Part shown: positions 11,361-22,606 of the stretch, piece after piece
How the letters are laid out: every line of letters starts with the position of its first letter
Numbering within the stretch: the stretch's first letter is position 1
Origin: Fremontodendron californicum
Taxonomy: Eukaryota > Streptophyta > Magnoliopsida > Malvales > Malvaceae
Reading direction: 5' to 3'
Assembly: GCA_030761205.1 (NCBI GenBank)
Contig: JAULJL010000011.1
Coordinates: 11,274,501-11,338,500 of the forward strand
DNA length: 64,000 nucleotides
Made by a program: the position numbers and the translations under genes
Notes under the pieces: model-generated
Told to the model about the DNA's origin: nothing
The model's database searches: none
The model's input: only the letters and a program-made list of their open reading frames with translations

Positions 11361-12180
11361 ATCCTTCTATCATTAGCAGTAACAAAGGAATGGCCACTAC
11401 ATCAATTAGATGTGAAGAATGCATTTCTTCATGGAGACTTGGAAGAGGAAGTCTATATGGATATTCCACTAGGATACCGAGAAAATTTGGGAGGAAACAA
11501 AGTGTGCAAGTTGAAAAGATCTCTCTATGGCTTGAAGCAATCACCACGAGCATGGTTTGGAAGATTTGCCAAAGCTATGAGAAATAAGGGCTATTTTCAA
11601 AGTCAATGTGATTACACTCTGTTTATAAAAAAAAAAAATCTTTGAAAAAGAGAATTACGGCTTTGATTGTATATGTAGATGATATCATTGTAACAGGTGA
11701 TGATCATGAAGAAATAGCCGCTTTGAAAGCTAAGCTTGCAAAAGAATTTAAAATCAAAGACTTAGGAAGCTTAAGATATTTCTTGGGAATTGAGGTAGCT
11801 AGGTCATAACATGGAATCTTCGTTTCTCAACAGAAATATACTCAAGATCTACTTCAAGAAGTTGGAATACTGGCTGCAAACCTATTGATAGTCTGATAGT
11901 GGCTAATCATCAACTAGGAGAGTTAATTGAAGGGGCAGAAGTTGTGGATAAAGGAGAATATCAGAGAATGGTTGGGAAACTTATCTACTTGTCTCACACA
12001 AGGCCAGATATTGCCTACGCTATCAGTGTTGTGAGTCAGTTCATGCATGATCCTAAAAAAACTCATCTTGAAGCTTTCTTTAGAATACTAAGATACTTGA
12101 AGGGATCTCCAGGGAAGGGCCTTCTATTTAAAAAGGGAGAATATCTTAAACTAGAAGCCTATACAGATGCGGACTGGGTG
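11361..12180 (+). pseudogene. Ty1/copia reverse transcriptase-RNase H fragment
   Basis: Reads LAVTKEWPLHQLDVKNAFLHG, then EEEVYMDIPLGY, KLKRSLYGLKQSPRAW, then after a frameshift near 11640 the catalytic YVDDIIVTG (about 11664-11690), and KDLGSLRYFLGIEVARS. After further breaks it resumes at 11899 with GEYQRMVGKLIYLSHTRPDIAYAISVVSQFMHDP and ends in the first RNase H motif EAYTDADW at about 12177. These are diagnostic of the RVT_2 reverse transcriptase of copia elements. Both ends are truncated: the left begins inside RT, the right breaks directly into Ogre LTR sequence at about 12189. At least one frameshift and two in-frame stops make it non-functional. Confidence 0.9.
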
Positions 12181-12188
12181 ATTTTTTT

Positions 12189-14159
12189 ACTTGAGCATAC
12201 TTATGAAAAATTAAAGAGTTTTCAAATTGATTATTCTACCTTTGTGATTTTTTTTACTTAGCCAATTTTTGTCCAAGGTTTTTAAATGTTTTAGCTAATG
12301 TTTATAGGTCCTTAGGAAAGTCTCAACCATTTTTACTTTGATTTTTAAATGATTTTATCAAAGGCAAAAAAAAATGTGTTTTGGGAAAACAATTTTCACC
12401 CAGTTTTTGAACTTTGCCGATTTTTTTTCGGAAGTTATATTTGATCGAAAAATTAAGCCAATTTTTTCCTGTGTAGTTTTATGTGTTCTGAGTCTCCAGT
12501 ATTTGTTTTAGAGTTTTTTGAATTTTTAACAATAGGTTAAAAAATCGTGTTTTACAACTGGACAATAGAGTCAGACTTGAATTTGAAGGAAAATCATTTT
12601 TCTATTTTGGCTAAGTTACTTAGAGGGGGCTGATTAGGAAATTTGGCTACTGTCTTAGGGTGGTTTATAGGCCATTTTAAACCTAAAATATGATTTTTAT
12701 AGAGTTCGGGTCAAGAGTGGTCAAGTCCAGGATTTTAAATTTAGGAAATTAGAGCTGTTTTTAAAAGGGTTTGGCTAGGGTTTTAATCTTCATTCAAGTT
12801 TTTCAAAATTGTTTTCAAACAATCACAAAGTATTTTGATTTTTGAAAATTTAATCTGATATATTTTTCTAAGGTAGCCGGATATCTTTTTAGATATACGG
12901 ATTTCCTTAATTAAAGGAAAAAATACATTTTCATGCATTGCATTTTCCATGTTCATGCATACTATATAATATGTGATTTTTGCTATGATATTGTTATTAT
13001 TTTGATTTATTTTATGGTGTTATGATTGTTTGTTATATGGTTTTGAATATTACATGCTATCCTATGCTTTTTATTTAGTTATTTATTTTTGTCACATTAT
13101 TTAGCATATACTATATTCATGCATTATTATCTTTATTTTCATGCATATCACATGATAGCATCATTTTATGTTTCATGTCATTTAGATTATGTTTCATGTA
13201 ATTTAGATTATATTATTCAGAATATGCCATGTCATTTAAAATATGCCATATCATTTAAATTTGCCATGTCATTTAAGTCATTTCATTTCATATAGAATTT
13301 ATTATGTCACTTAGGACATTTCATTTCATTTATAATATATCATGATACTTAGGATATTGCATTCCATTTAGGATATATCATGTCACTTAGGTTATATTCA
13401 TTTCACTTAGAATATATTATGACACTTAGGTTATATCATTTAATTTAGATTATTACATGTCATCTTTATTATGTCACACATTTTCATATTCATATTTTTA
13501 AAAAATATGTTTTAAAATAAGACAATTATTTTCAATAAAATAAAAATATTCCCGAGTTAAAATAATTCATGAGTTCTCTGCCAGGTTTGCTGGGGAGGAT
13601 ATCATCAATTATCATTAGTAACGGAATATCTTCTTTAAAACGAGAATGATTTGGAAAATTTTCCAAAATAATAAAAATTTTCTATATTTTGCCATGTTTG
13701 TCGGGAAATGTAGGAAAATTTTGAATTAATAAATTTTGGATTATTTCCAATAAAAATGGAATTATTTTTCTTTAAATTGGGAATTAACTTGAAATACCAA
13801 ATTTAAAACTGACTTTTTACCGAAACTTGAGATAACACACGATTAATAAGGTACTATTTTTATACGGGCGTTGTGGGGATGCTAATCCTTCCCCGCACGT
13901 AACCGAGTCCCAAACCCGCTTTCTTTGATTTTCTCTGGTTTAAAACGCAGACTTGAAATTGGTTTTAAAATGTTTTAATAGGTGCCCGACCACACCTAAC
14001 TAAAAAAGATTGGTGGTGACTCCATGTCTTTTTCAAGGTCATTTTCAAAACTTTTATTTTTCAAGAGGAATTTAGTCGACTTCTCCTCGGTTTTTTAATG
14101 TCACACGTAACGAATAATAAAGTCTCGCGATGAGACTTGTTATTTTTTAGGTTGCGACA
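12189..14159 (+). repeat. partial 5' LTR of second Ogre-type element
   Basis: Collinear with 7584-10031 of the first LTR, starting ACTTGAGCATAC and ending GGTTGCGACA, but lacking about 3.1 kb of the LTR's left part and lacking the MITE. The left junction adjoins the copia fragment. The conserved GTGCTAATCCTTCCCCGCAC block is at about 13880. Confidence 0.85.
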
Positions 14160-14162
14160 ACT

Positions 14163-14179
14163 TGGCGACTCCACTGGGG
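14163..14179 (+). promoter_or_regulatory. primer-binding site, tRNA-Arg type
   Basis: TGGCGACTCCACTGGGG lies three bases after the LTR end. It is complementary to the 3' end of a plant tRNA-Arg (with CCA), apparently with one mismatch from memory of that tRNA. tRNA-Arg priming is typical for Ogre-type elements. Confidence 0.8.
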
Positions 14180-15119
14180 ACAATTAGAGAGTCAGGCCTA
14201 GAATTAGTCGTGTGTTATCAAAGCCTCGGTTTTGTTGGTTTAATTGGCATTTAATTTTAATTCCCATATTTTTTCAATAATAAGAAGAATTTTGAAAATA
14301 ATAAAATATTTTGAATATGTTCATATTCATATTCATGATCATGCATATTATTATTATTGTTCTCTGGTTATTTTGGTGCATATATTTATTTATTGCTTAA
14401 TTGATGATTTATGTTGTTTAGTCTTGTCAGGGTATTTAGAATCAGGGTTGTAGAATAGGTGGTGAAAGGTTTGTTGTTCCTCCTCACACGCTATACTTGC
14501 ATTTGCATAACATGAGCTCTATACCCGAGTTTCATCCCTTTAAGTGGAAGTAGAGTAGCTATGCTCTCGTGATGATCCTCCGCATGGGCTAGCAAAATAC
14601 TTTCAGAGTATAAATTACCTAAGTTCTCGTGATGATCCTCCGTATGGGCTAGGAAAATATATTCTAACGAATTGAACCCACTTTTATCGAGGTGCCTTAC
14701 TAGCCTTCACAGGCGATAGTGAGGAACAATTCGGGGCCTTTTAGAACTTCGTTTACCCACATATAATGAACCATAGAGCCAACATAGGCGAAGCTCTGTT
14801 GAATTTTTGATAGATATACCGGAGTTAGGAACACATGGAGGGATACTTCTAACCTTTTATTACCTATTTTATAAATTTTGTAAATCAGGGCAATGATGAA
14901 TGCACATCGTTTTGCTCGTGATAGATTCGATACCCTGTCCCAAAGGTGTCGTAATACTGAATTTTCATTGGGATATCTTGTTTACTTTATATTTTTTGTT
15001 ATTATTTGATTTCTTCACCTATACTGGCTTGTTTCTTTTTTTTATTGCATTTTTGTGTCATCATAATATATAGGGAAAATTATTGGCCTCGGGGATAATC
15101 TTCAATCAAAAGGGCTTTC
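14180..15119 (+). other. retrotransposon 5' leader
   Basis: Non-coding region between primer site and ORF1. A short duplication 'ctctcgtgatgatcctccg(c/t)atgggct' occurs at 14562 and 14622. No other feature seen. Confidence 0.5.
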
Positions 15120-16860
15120 ATGGAGGGTCAGGCTAGTTCGATAGTGGAAGAGCATGCAGGGGTACGACAATGGTCGGAGTCAGAACAGCGAAGAGATGAG
15201 GATTGTTTAAAAGAGGGATATATATCAGTATTACTAGAACGGGTAGAGTTAGATATCCGACAAAGTGATCGCTAAGGGTTGATGGATATTTGGAGTCAAT
15301 GGGATATGTCAGAAAAGAGGATTTTCACTCAGATATATGGAGACATAGCATTGTTGATACCGGTCAGGATTAATAATGAGTTGATTCGGGCTATGGTATA
15401 TTTCTGGAATCCTGCTTACCGATGCTTCACCTTTAAACAAGGAAGACATGACACCTACTACAGAGGAATATTCGGCTTTGTTACATATTGAGGATGCTAT
15501 CCCTAATCGGATTTATTTAAAGGATTCAAAGACATTAAGGTTTAAGAAGAAGTTAGCTAGGATTGTGGGAATGGACAGTAAATGGGTTGACGCTCATGTG
15601 GTTAAGAAAGGGAAAAATGAGTGCATTCCTTGGGTTGCCCTCCAATCTTTGATCCGAAGTCACTTGAATAGAGAGACTGCTAGGGATATTTTTGCTTTAG
15701 CTGTCTATGGTTTGGTTATTTTCCCGGGGACACTAGGACGTGTCGAGTTAGCCATAGTTGACCTTTTCGAGAAGTTAAGACATAAGATAGATCTGTCTCC
15801 AGCTATCCTAGCAGAAACTATTCGATCTTTGAACTTTGGCAAAAGGGAAGGAAAAAGAAGATTCAGGGGATGTATACAGCTTCTCTATGTTTGGATTCAG
15901 AGTCATTTTTGGAAAAGGGAGGATGTGTCTTTCAAACCATATTTGAAAACCCTAGTACCGATCAATGAGTTCCTTAAGATAGATTGGCCCGAAGACAGAA
16001 ATAAAGAGCAGTGGATCAACCTGTTCCGAAATCTTAAGAGTGAATTGATAACTTGGAGAGCTCCATGGATGATTCCTATGCTGATATTATACAAATGTGG
16101 AGACAAGTAAGGGGTTCCACTACTCGGGATTTGGGAAGCTGTGAGCTATGCACCTCTGTTGGTGCAAAGACAGGTTGAATCTCGGCAGTTCACACCTGCG
16201 ACTCACGGACTGGGTCTATTAGAGTTCACCTATGGAGAAGAGGGTTACTCAGGAAAGGTGCGGGGAATAATTAAAGCATGGAAAAAGACTCATCGGATAA
16301 AGGTAGCTAGATATGCCAACATCATCACACTCGACTACCTAACATGGAGAGAAATGAGGATTAATGATAAGTTGTTGACATCTAATGGGGAAGAAGTCCA
16401 ATCTATGAGTTCACCACCAAAGAAAGTGCCATCAAAGTTAAAAATTGCAAAGTTGGAATTTGGAAAGAAAAAAAAAAGCCCAAATGAGCAAAGAGATTGC
16501 CCAACTTCAAGAGGAGATTGAGGACATGAAAAATAGAGAAATGGAAAACATTAAGAGAGAAAGGGATACTATCAAGGGCAATCTTCAGGAATTACACTTG
16601 GAAAACAAAAGGTACCACTTCGAGCTTAGATTTGAAGGGACTCTCAAGACTTCCGGAGAATAGGAGCAAGAAGTCAAAAACCTCAAGAAGGAGAGTAACT
16701 ATTGGAAAGAGAGAGTGAAGCATGAAGAAATACGAGCCAATCAGCTGGAGAAGGAAGCTAAGGAAAGCCTACATAGTGATGTTTCTGCTAGTATGTCAAA
16801 GGGCCATGAACAAATAGAGGTCAGATTGAAGAGCAAGGCAATCAAAAGGGGACTGTGAAA
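15120..16860 (+). pseudogene. Ogre ORF1 (DUF7745-like, unknown function), broken
   Basis: Starts at ATG 15120 (MEGQASSIVEEHAG). An in-frame TAA at about 15272, a frameshift near 15440 and a TAA at 16108-16110 interrupt it. The best stretch (15448-16107) contains TARDIFALAVYGLVIFPG, FRGCIQLLYVWIQSHFW and ITWRAPWM, and continues after the stop with GVPLLGIWEAVSYAPLLVQRQ and THGLGLLEFTYGEEG. A further frameshift at about 16480 leads into a charged coiled-coil region (QLQEEIEDMKNREMENIKRE). This pattern matches the protein encoded upstream of gag in Ogre-type elements, resembling the plant DUF7745 family; its role is unknown. The family label is from recognition of motifs, not a search. Confidence 0.7.
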
Positions 16861-17302
16861 AAAAGTCCAAGATCCGAGGGAGTTACTATAGGACCAGTAT
16901 TTTGTAACAGCATTTTGAATTAAATAGGCAGGTTATCAGATTGTCTTAAGCAGTGATCTTTTTATTCTATCTTTGATGTATTTAGTTTCAGGAAATCAAT
17001 GAAAGATCGTTTGGTTGGAATTATCCCGGGACCAATACTTTCAAATGAATTCAACATTCATTTGTTCTTTCCTTTATATATTTCGTTTGTTCATTCATAA
17101 ATTTATTTATATTTATATTTATAATCATTCATTCATTCATTCTTTATAATTATCCATTCATATTCATATACTTAGTCATTCATTTATTTGTCCATTCATT
17201 TATTCTTTATAATTATTCATTTGTTCATTCATTAACATTAGTCATTATTCATTCATTCATTTTTTATAAAATTTAAAAAAATGTGTCAATAAATTCTAAT
17301 TC
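16861..17302. other. ORF1-gag spacer with TTCATTCATT repeats
   Basis: From about 17040 to 17260 the sequence is a degenerate array of 'ttcattcatt' and 'tttatttata'. No coding feature. Confidence 0.6.
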
Positions 17303-19200
17303 ATGGTTTTCAAAACTAAAGGTACAATTGGTCGCACTCTGAAAGAATCGGATTTTCAACACGCTTACAATACTCGATCTCGAGCCAGAGCTATGGAGAA
17401 TGATCAGCTTGCTAGAATTGAAAGAATGGAAAAAACTTAAAGGGAACTACAGGAATAGTTGGCTAAGTCTCAAGAGGAGTCATGGGAACGAATGGCTAAA
17501 CTCATAGAAATGATGAATACCATGATGAGGCAGAAATAGCCAGGGGAAAATTCATTTACAGGAATGGGGGCAGTGAACCAGGAAGTCCGACTTGAGGTGG
17601 TGCAGCTGAACGGCCAGACATCCCAGCATATGGGAAATAAACTTCCAACTGGGGCAGCATCCTATGTTTACATTCAACCAGTGGGTGAAGCACATAATTT
17701 TGGTCCTGGAAAGGGTAACATTGGGGTTGACCCAATTGATGTTAATGTTCCAGACTTTGAGGAACTAGCTGAAAAAGAAAAGGAAAAGATGACTGAGCTG
17801 AAGAAGGTTGAAATGGTAGAATCCCAAAAAAATATCAGCTATTGGAGGAAAGGCTGAGGGCAGTTGAAGGGGCAGAGCTATTCGGCAGTCTAGATGCCAA
17901 TAAGATGAGTTTAATACACGGTCTAGTAATTCCCCCAAAGTTCAAAGTACCAGATTTTGAGAAATATAATGGGACTACCAACCCATCAGCACATCTGACC
18001 ATGTACTGTAGAAAAATGACAATGCACGATGATGATGAAAAAGTACTTATCCACTGTTTCCAAGATAGCTTGACAGGGTCTGCAACCCGATGGTATAATC
18101 AAATGACTCGCACTAAGATTCATTCTTGGACGGATTTAGCCAGGGCTTTCATGGAGCATTATAAGCATGTATCTGATATGGTACCTGACAGGCTGTCACT
18201 ACAGAACATGGAAAAGAAGACTACTGAGAGTTTCAAGGAATACTCGCAAAGATGGAGGGATCTGGCTACATAAGTGCAACCTCCTTTAACTAGCAAAAAA
18301 ACTACAGTGCTTTTCATCAATACCTTGAAAGCACCATATTATGATAAATTGTTGGGGATTGCCACCAAGGACTTTGCAGATATGGTGATATCCGAGGAGA
18401 TGATAGAGTCTGCCATTAAGAATGGGAATATGGAAGGGGGTGAGTCTGCTACTTCGAAGAAGGTATTTTAAGAAGAAAGAGGAAACCCACGCAGTTAGCT
18501 TCAACCAATATCCCTATGCACCTCCTACATCATATACACCTCCCAGGCTTTATACTCCTTCTACATCTTATGCACCTCCTACACCCTACACACCTTACCC
18601 GGAGTATAATCCTTACTACCCCAATGTGAACCACCTTACTCAAAATCCATTCCCCTATACCAATATACCACAACAGGCTTTTCCAACTGGCGTATCCCCA
18701 CAGATAAACCTTTCCAGAAACACTATCCCAAACGCCCAGAATATCGTGCATAATGACCAACGTTCACCAAGAAATGATAAAAAACCTTTATTTGACCCGA
18801 TCTCTACCACTTATGGTGAGCTATATCCCAAACTATTGCAGGGTCAACTTGTTGTGCCCGTATACCTCAAACCTCTGACACTGCCATACCCAATGTGGTA
18901 CAACGCAAATGCTAACTACATGTATCACGCTGGGATTCAAGGACATTTGATTGAGGATTGCCTTGCCTATAAAAAGAAAGTCCAAAGTCTGATCAACTCT
19001 GGGGTTGTGAAGTTCGAGATAAGGAATGGACCGAATGTAGCAGGAAATCCATTGCCCGATCATGCTGAGAACCGAGTAAATGCAGTATTGACAGGGTAAG
19101 AGAGTAGGGTGAAAAGGTATGTCAGTGAAGTCAAGACTCCAATGATAAAAGTATGGGTCGAAATGGTGAAAGCAAGAATGGTTGAGGATAGATTAGAATA
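17303..19200 (+). pseudogene. gag polyprotein of Ogre-type element, broken
   Basis: Begins MVFKTKGTIGRTLKESDF at ATG 17303, followed by NTRSRARAMEN and a coiled coil with several stops (17438-17540). The retrotransposon gag domain spans about 17944-18270 (YNGTTNPSAHLTMYCRKM, SLTGSATRWYNQM, SWTDLARAFMEHYKH, TESFKEYSQRWRDLA). A TAA at 18271-18273 and a frameshift near 18450 precede a proline/tyrosine-rich linker (YTPPRLYTPSTSYAPP) and the knuckle-like region YHAGIQGHLIEDC, in which the first cysteine of a CCHC knuckle is replaced. The frame ends at 19097, with recognisable continuation (VKTPMIKVWVEMV) to about 19195. Confidence 0.85.
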
Positions 19201-19270
19201 GATCCAAAGAGACTATTCTAATTTAAGACTATCTACTAAGGATAGTTGGCCAAACTTAAGGCATTAAGAT

Positions 19271-20042
19271 TGTTGGACCATTATTATTATTGGATAATAT
19301 AAATGGGCCTATTGATCCATCTTGGAATTAAATTGTTTAAGTCCAAAGTGAATAATGAAAATCTTGTGCAAGAAGCAACAGTGGCCGGCCAACCCATAGG
19401 GAGGGGGTCAAGGTTTGCGCCTAGATATATATCAGATATACAAGCTATAGCCGTACCCTAGGTCTTTCATACTACTTGAGATATTCTGATTTTTTCTTGA
19501 GAAAAAGTTGGTTTCAAGAAGAGAACCTTACCCTTGCAAAAAGCTGATATCGCCACCTCCCTGCGAGATTCCTTGTTGCCGTAAATCCTATTCTTTTTGC
19601 TATATTCTTGCCGCTTCTCTTCCTTGTTGAGTGAGATTGGCTTAGGGAGATTAACACCAAAGATAGATCCTTTGATTGTGGTCTTAGGATCAACTTGCTA
19701 GCATAAGTGAATCACTATACCTTAGAGAAGGATCCATCAGCGGTTCGTGTGGACTAGCTTTAGAGGAAAGACAATTGCGCTTCTTGTGATCTTGGTCGAA
19801 TTGGAAGCATTGTGGATCTTGGATTTGAGAGCAACTTGCTATTTGGATCTGCAACTTAAGGTTACAATATCTTAAGTAGGTAACTTCTAAATCATATGGG
19901 TGATTTAATCATTTTTGAATACTATAAACCTATGCTAAACACAAGCCTAAGATCCTGTTGTACTTCGGGTGCTTCTTTGTTTACTTCAGCTGCACTTTGA
20001 TAACTTTATGTTTAAGCATGAGCGCGTAAGTGATTCCCAACA
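19271..20042 (+). repeat. probable solo LTR, about 770 bp
   Basis: Bounded by TGTTGGACCA and TTCCCAACA, giving the inverted terminal hexamer TGTTGG/CCAACA. Contains a TATA-like 'agatatatatcagatata' at 19421. No matching 5-bp target duplication is seen (aagat versus ttagg), so the exact ends or the nature of the element are uncertain. It lies directly after the truncated gag. Confidence 0.45.
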
Positions 20043-20850
20043 TTAGGTTGTTTATTGGACTTTACGTAAACTTTAATTAATTTTTGGGCTTCTATCAAGT
20101 TGAGATTGAAAATTAACTTTTGGGCTTATAATTCATTTGGCCGGCAAATTTTCTTTTCTTTTCTTTTCTTTTATCTTTTTACTTTTATTCTTTATATGTT
20201 TTGTGTTAGAGAAAAAGGAACAAAAAACATATTTTGAAGCAAAGACAATTCCAAGTTTGAGACCAAAATGACTTCATTCCAGAGGAAAATTAAAGTTTGA
20301 ATCGAAAACAATTTCCTGGCAATTGTAAAATTAGAGTTTGATTTAAAAGATAGAACCCAAATCCTACAAAAATTAAAACATTTTGGAGAACACCTCTATT
20401 TAAACATATTCACAACAAGAAAAACAAACCAACAATAATCACACTCAATCTCAGAGATCCACAACAAAAATGCACGAGAAATATAGAGGTGAAGTTTTTT
20501 TTTAAGGGAAAGTGAGAAGAATTAATTAAAAAAAATGTTGTTTTTATATTGCTTTAAAGGTCGGGTCGTCGACCCACGCACGAGTCTGCGCCTCGACCCG
20601 ACCCGTATATAGGGGTTTTCTTTTTTATTCCTTTTTTGTTTATATTTTATTTTATTTTATTTTATGAATTCTATTTTATTTTACTGAAATCTTGTTTTTT
20701 TAAATCTATTTTTTTTAAATCTATTTTTTTAAATCTATTTTTTTAACTATTTAATCACTGATTCATTATTTGAGTTAATTATTGTATCTGTTTATTTATT
20801 TATTTATTTACTATTTATTTATTTATTTATTATATTTTGTATGATTAGGA
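20043..20850. other. AT-rich sequence with a GC hairpin
   Basis: No coding feature. A perfect 10-bp inverted repeat GGTCGGGTCG (20559-20568) and CGACCCGACC (20594-20603) forms a GC-rich hairpin in an otherwise AT-rich stretch. TTTAT/ATTT simple repeats lie at 20640-20830. Confidence 0.5.
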
Positions 20851-20854
20851 TGAA

Positions 20855-22020
20855 CTTGGCAGCCCTTAAGTTTGATGAGCCTTAGGAGCCCAAGGACGAC
20901 ACTCCCCTGTATATGATAAAGGTGCTGCAGTCCTTTAGTGATGTGATGCCTGCAGAGTTGCCAGAGGGGCTGCCACCCAAGAGAGAGATGGATCACACTA
21001 ATGCATCAGACTTTGCTAGTGGAGAAGTGTTGATGCAAAATGGACAAACAGTAGTGTTAGAGAGTCAGAAGCTTGATGAGACAGAGCTTTGCTGCATGGT
21101 CCAGGAGAGAGCCTTGTTGGAGGATCGTTATTACTGGCCACACATGCAGGAAGATGTCGAGGCCTATGTGAAAACTTGTCTAGTGTGTCAACAAGACAAG
21201 GTAGAGCTGAAGACACCAGCCGGACTCAGGTGAGAGCGTCTCCATAGATTTTGTTGTAGGTTTGCCTAAGGCGGATGAGTTTGGGAGCATTATGGTAGGG
21301 TGGACATGTCTTTCATTATGGTAGGGTGGACATGTCTTTCATTCTAGCAACCAAGGAGTGCCCAGTGGATGAAGCAACCTGATTGTTCCTGAAGAACATG
21401 GCGAAGTACTGGGAGTACCACAGACCATTGACAGTGATCGGGACGGGCAATTCACAAGACGATTCTGGACTGAGTTGTTCAAGCTGTTGGGGTCAGACTT
21501 GACTTTTTCACCAATGTGCATCCCCAAACAGATGGACAGTCCGAGAGAGTGAATGCTTTACAGGAGGTATATCTCAGGCATTATGTAAGTGCAATGCAGC
21601 GAGACTGGCCAAAGCTGTTGAATGTGGCGCAGTTTTCTTACAACTTGCAGCTGAGTGAGGCCACAAACCAGAGTCCGTTCGAGATGGTGATCAAGCAGCA
21701 GCCACTTACACCCAGTGCTGTTGCAACAGGTTACACTGGACCAAATCCAGCAGCATACATGTTTGTTAATCCTTTTCAGGTTGATCAGGAGTATCCGACC
21801 AGGGGTGAGTCGCAGCGCTCACCAGTAAGAGTGAAGGCCTCCTACGATAGAGATATACAGTGTATACTTACAAATCGAGTAGTACGGCGAAAAAATTACA
21901 AGCAAAGGCATGAGTACTTTGTCCAGTGGAGGGGACTACCCAATAGTAAGGCAAGTTGGGAACCATCCAAGGCATTGTGGCAGTTCCATGCAGAGGAGCG
22001 ACGAGGGCATCACTGGAATA
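20855..22020 (+). pseudogene. chromovirus pol fragments: RT start, RNase H, integrase, chromodomain
   Basis: At 20913: VLQSFSDVMPAELPEGLPP, the conserved lead-in to RT, is joined after a few residues to NASDFASGEVLMQNGQ (RNase H start), so RT itself is deleted. LDETELCCMVQ is then joined to LLEDRYYWPHMQEDVEAYV with CLVCQQDK (integrase HHCC finger, second half). The integrase core is in pieces: VSIDFVVGLPKADEFGSI, GVPQTI.SDRDGQFTRRFW and, in another frame from 21516, HPQTDGQSERVNALQEVYL. A chromodomain with EYFVQWRGLPNSKASWEP lies at 21855-21995. A 26-bp exact tandem duplication (21289-21340) disrupts the core. Confidence 0.9.
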
Positions 22021-22032
22021 GGTGGGGGAGAA

Positions 22033-22606
22033 TGTCACGGTCCGCGCGATCCTGCTTGGGTCCGTTACGTACATAGCAGGTCCAGGCTTATTATATGAGT
22101 TACAGGAAGCATCTTGACCCACCAAAACAGGCCTAGTCCCTGGAGCATTTAGAAAGCTCTGGAAGACATATTTTACCTGAAGGTTCTAGAAGCAGTAAAA
22201 CATAGTTACTACCAACAATTCCAGCTTATCTAGGACTCTAGGGTTCAGAGTTTAAAATCCTTGGGACTCTAGATATTTTGTAGAGGATGTATCTTAGCCG
22301 TACACTTGTAACGATTTGAGCCATTGATGTAAGGGGGACTCAACTATAAATAGAGGCCTCCCCTAGCCTCATTTGTATCATCCAACTCATTTGAGTAATT
22401 TATTGAACATTCTTCTCTATTATCTCTTGTTCTGTTTTTCTGCTTAGCTCCAATAACTTTTAGTTACCAGTGCCTTGGACCTTGGAGTGTTCGTCTAGGC
22501 ACAGACCCTCTTCTTGAGTGTTAGCAAGCTGACTTAAGTATACAATGAAGCGATTTCCAGCCTAAGAGCGCATGGTTCGCTAGGGTAAAGTTCTGAGCCC
22601 ATGACA
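22033..22606 (+). repeat. 3' LTR of chromovirus (574 bp)
   Basis: Follows the purine tract at 22021-22032. It begins TGTCACGG and ends CCATGACA, which read from the other strand is TGTCATGG, so the LTR has imperfect terminal inverted repeats. A TATA box CTATAAATAG sits at about 22344. The 3' boundary is inferred from the inverted terminus. Confidence 0.7.

Larger units (their letters stand above)
12189..19200 (+). mobile_element. second Ogre/Tat-type element, truncated at both ends, pol-less
   Basis: Order from left: partial 5' LTR (12189-14159), primer-binding site, about 0.9 kb leader, ORF1 (15120-16860), gag (17303-19200). The extra ORF upstream of gag and the tRNA-Arg primer site are hallmarks of the Ogre/Tat lineage. 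Nothing of protease, RT or integrase follows gag; sequence changes to an unrelated probable solo LTR at 19271. All reading frames carry stops or frameshifts. Confidence 0.8.
20855..22606 (+). mobile_element. Ty3 chromovirus remnant with 3' LTR
   Basis: Fragments of pol in the right order (start of RT, RNase H start, integrase zinc finger, integrase core, chromodomain), a polypurine tract GGTGGGGGAGAA and a 3' LTR. Large internal deletions removed most of RT and RNase H; the 5' LTR and gag are missing. The chromodomain assigns it to chromoviruses. Confidence 0.85.
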
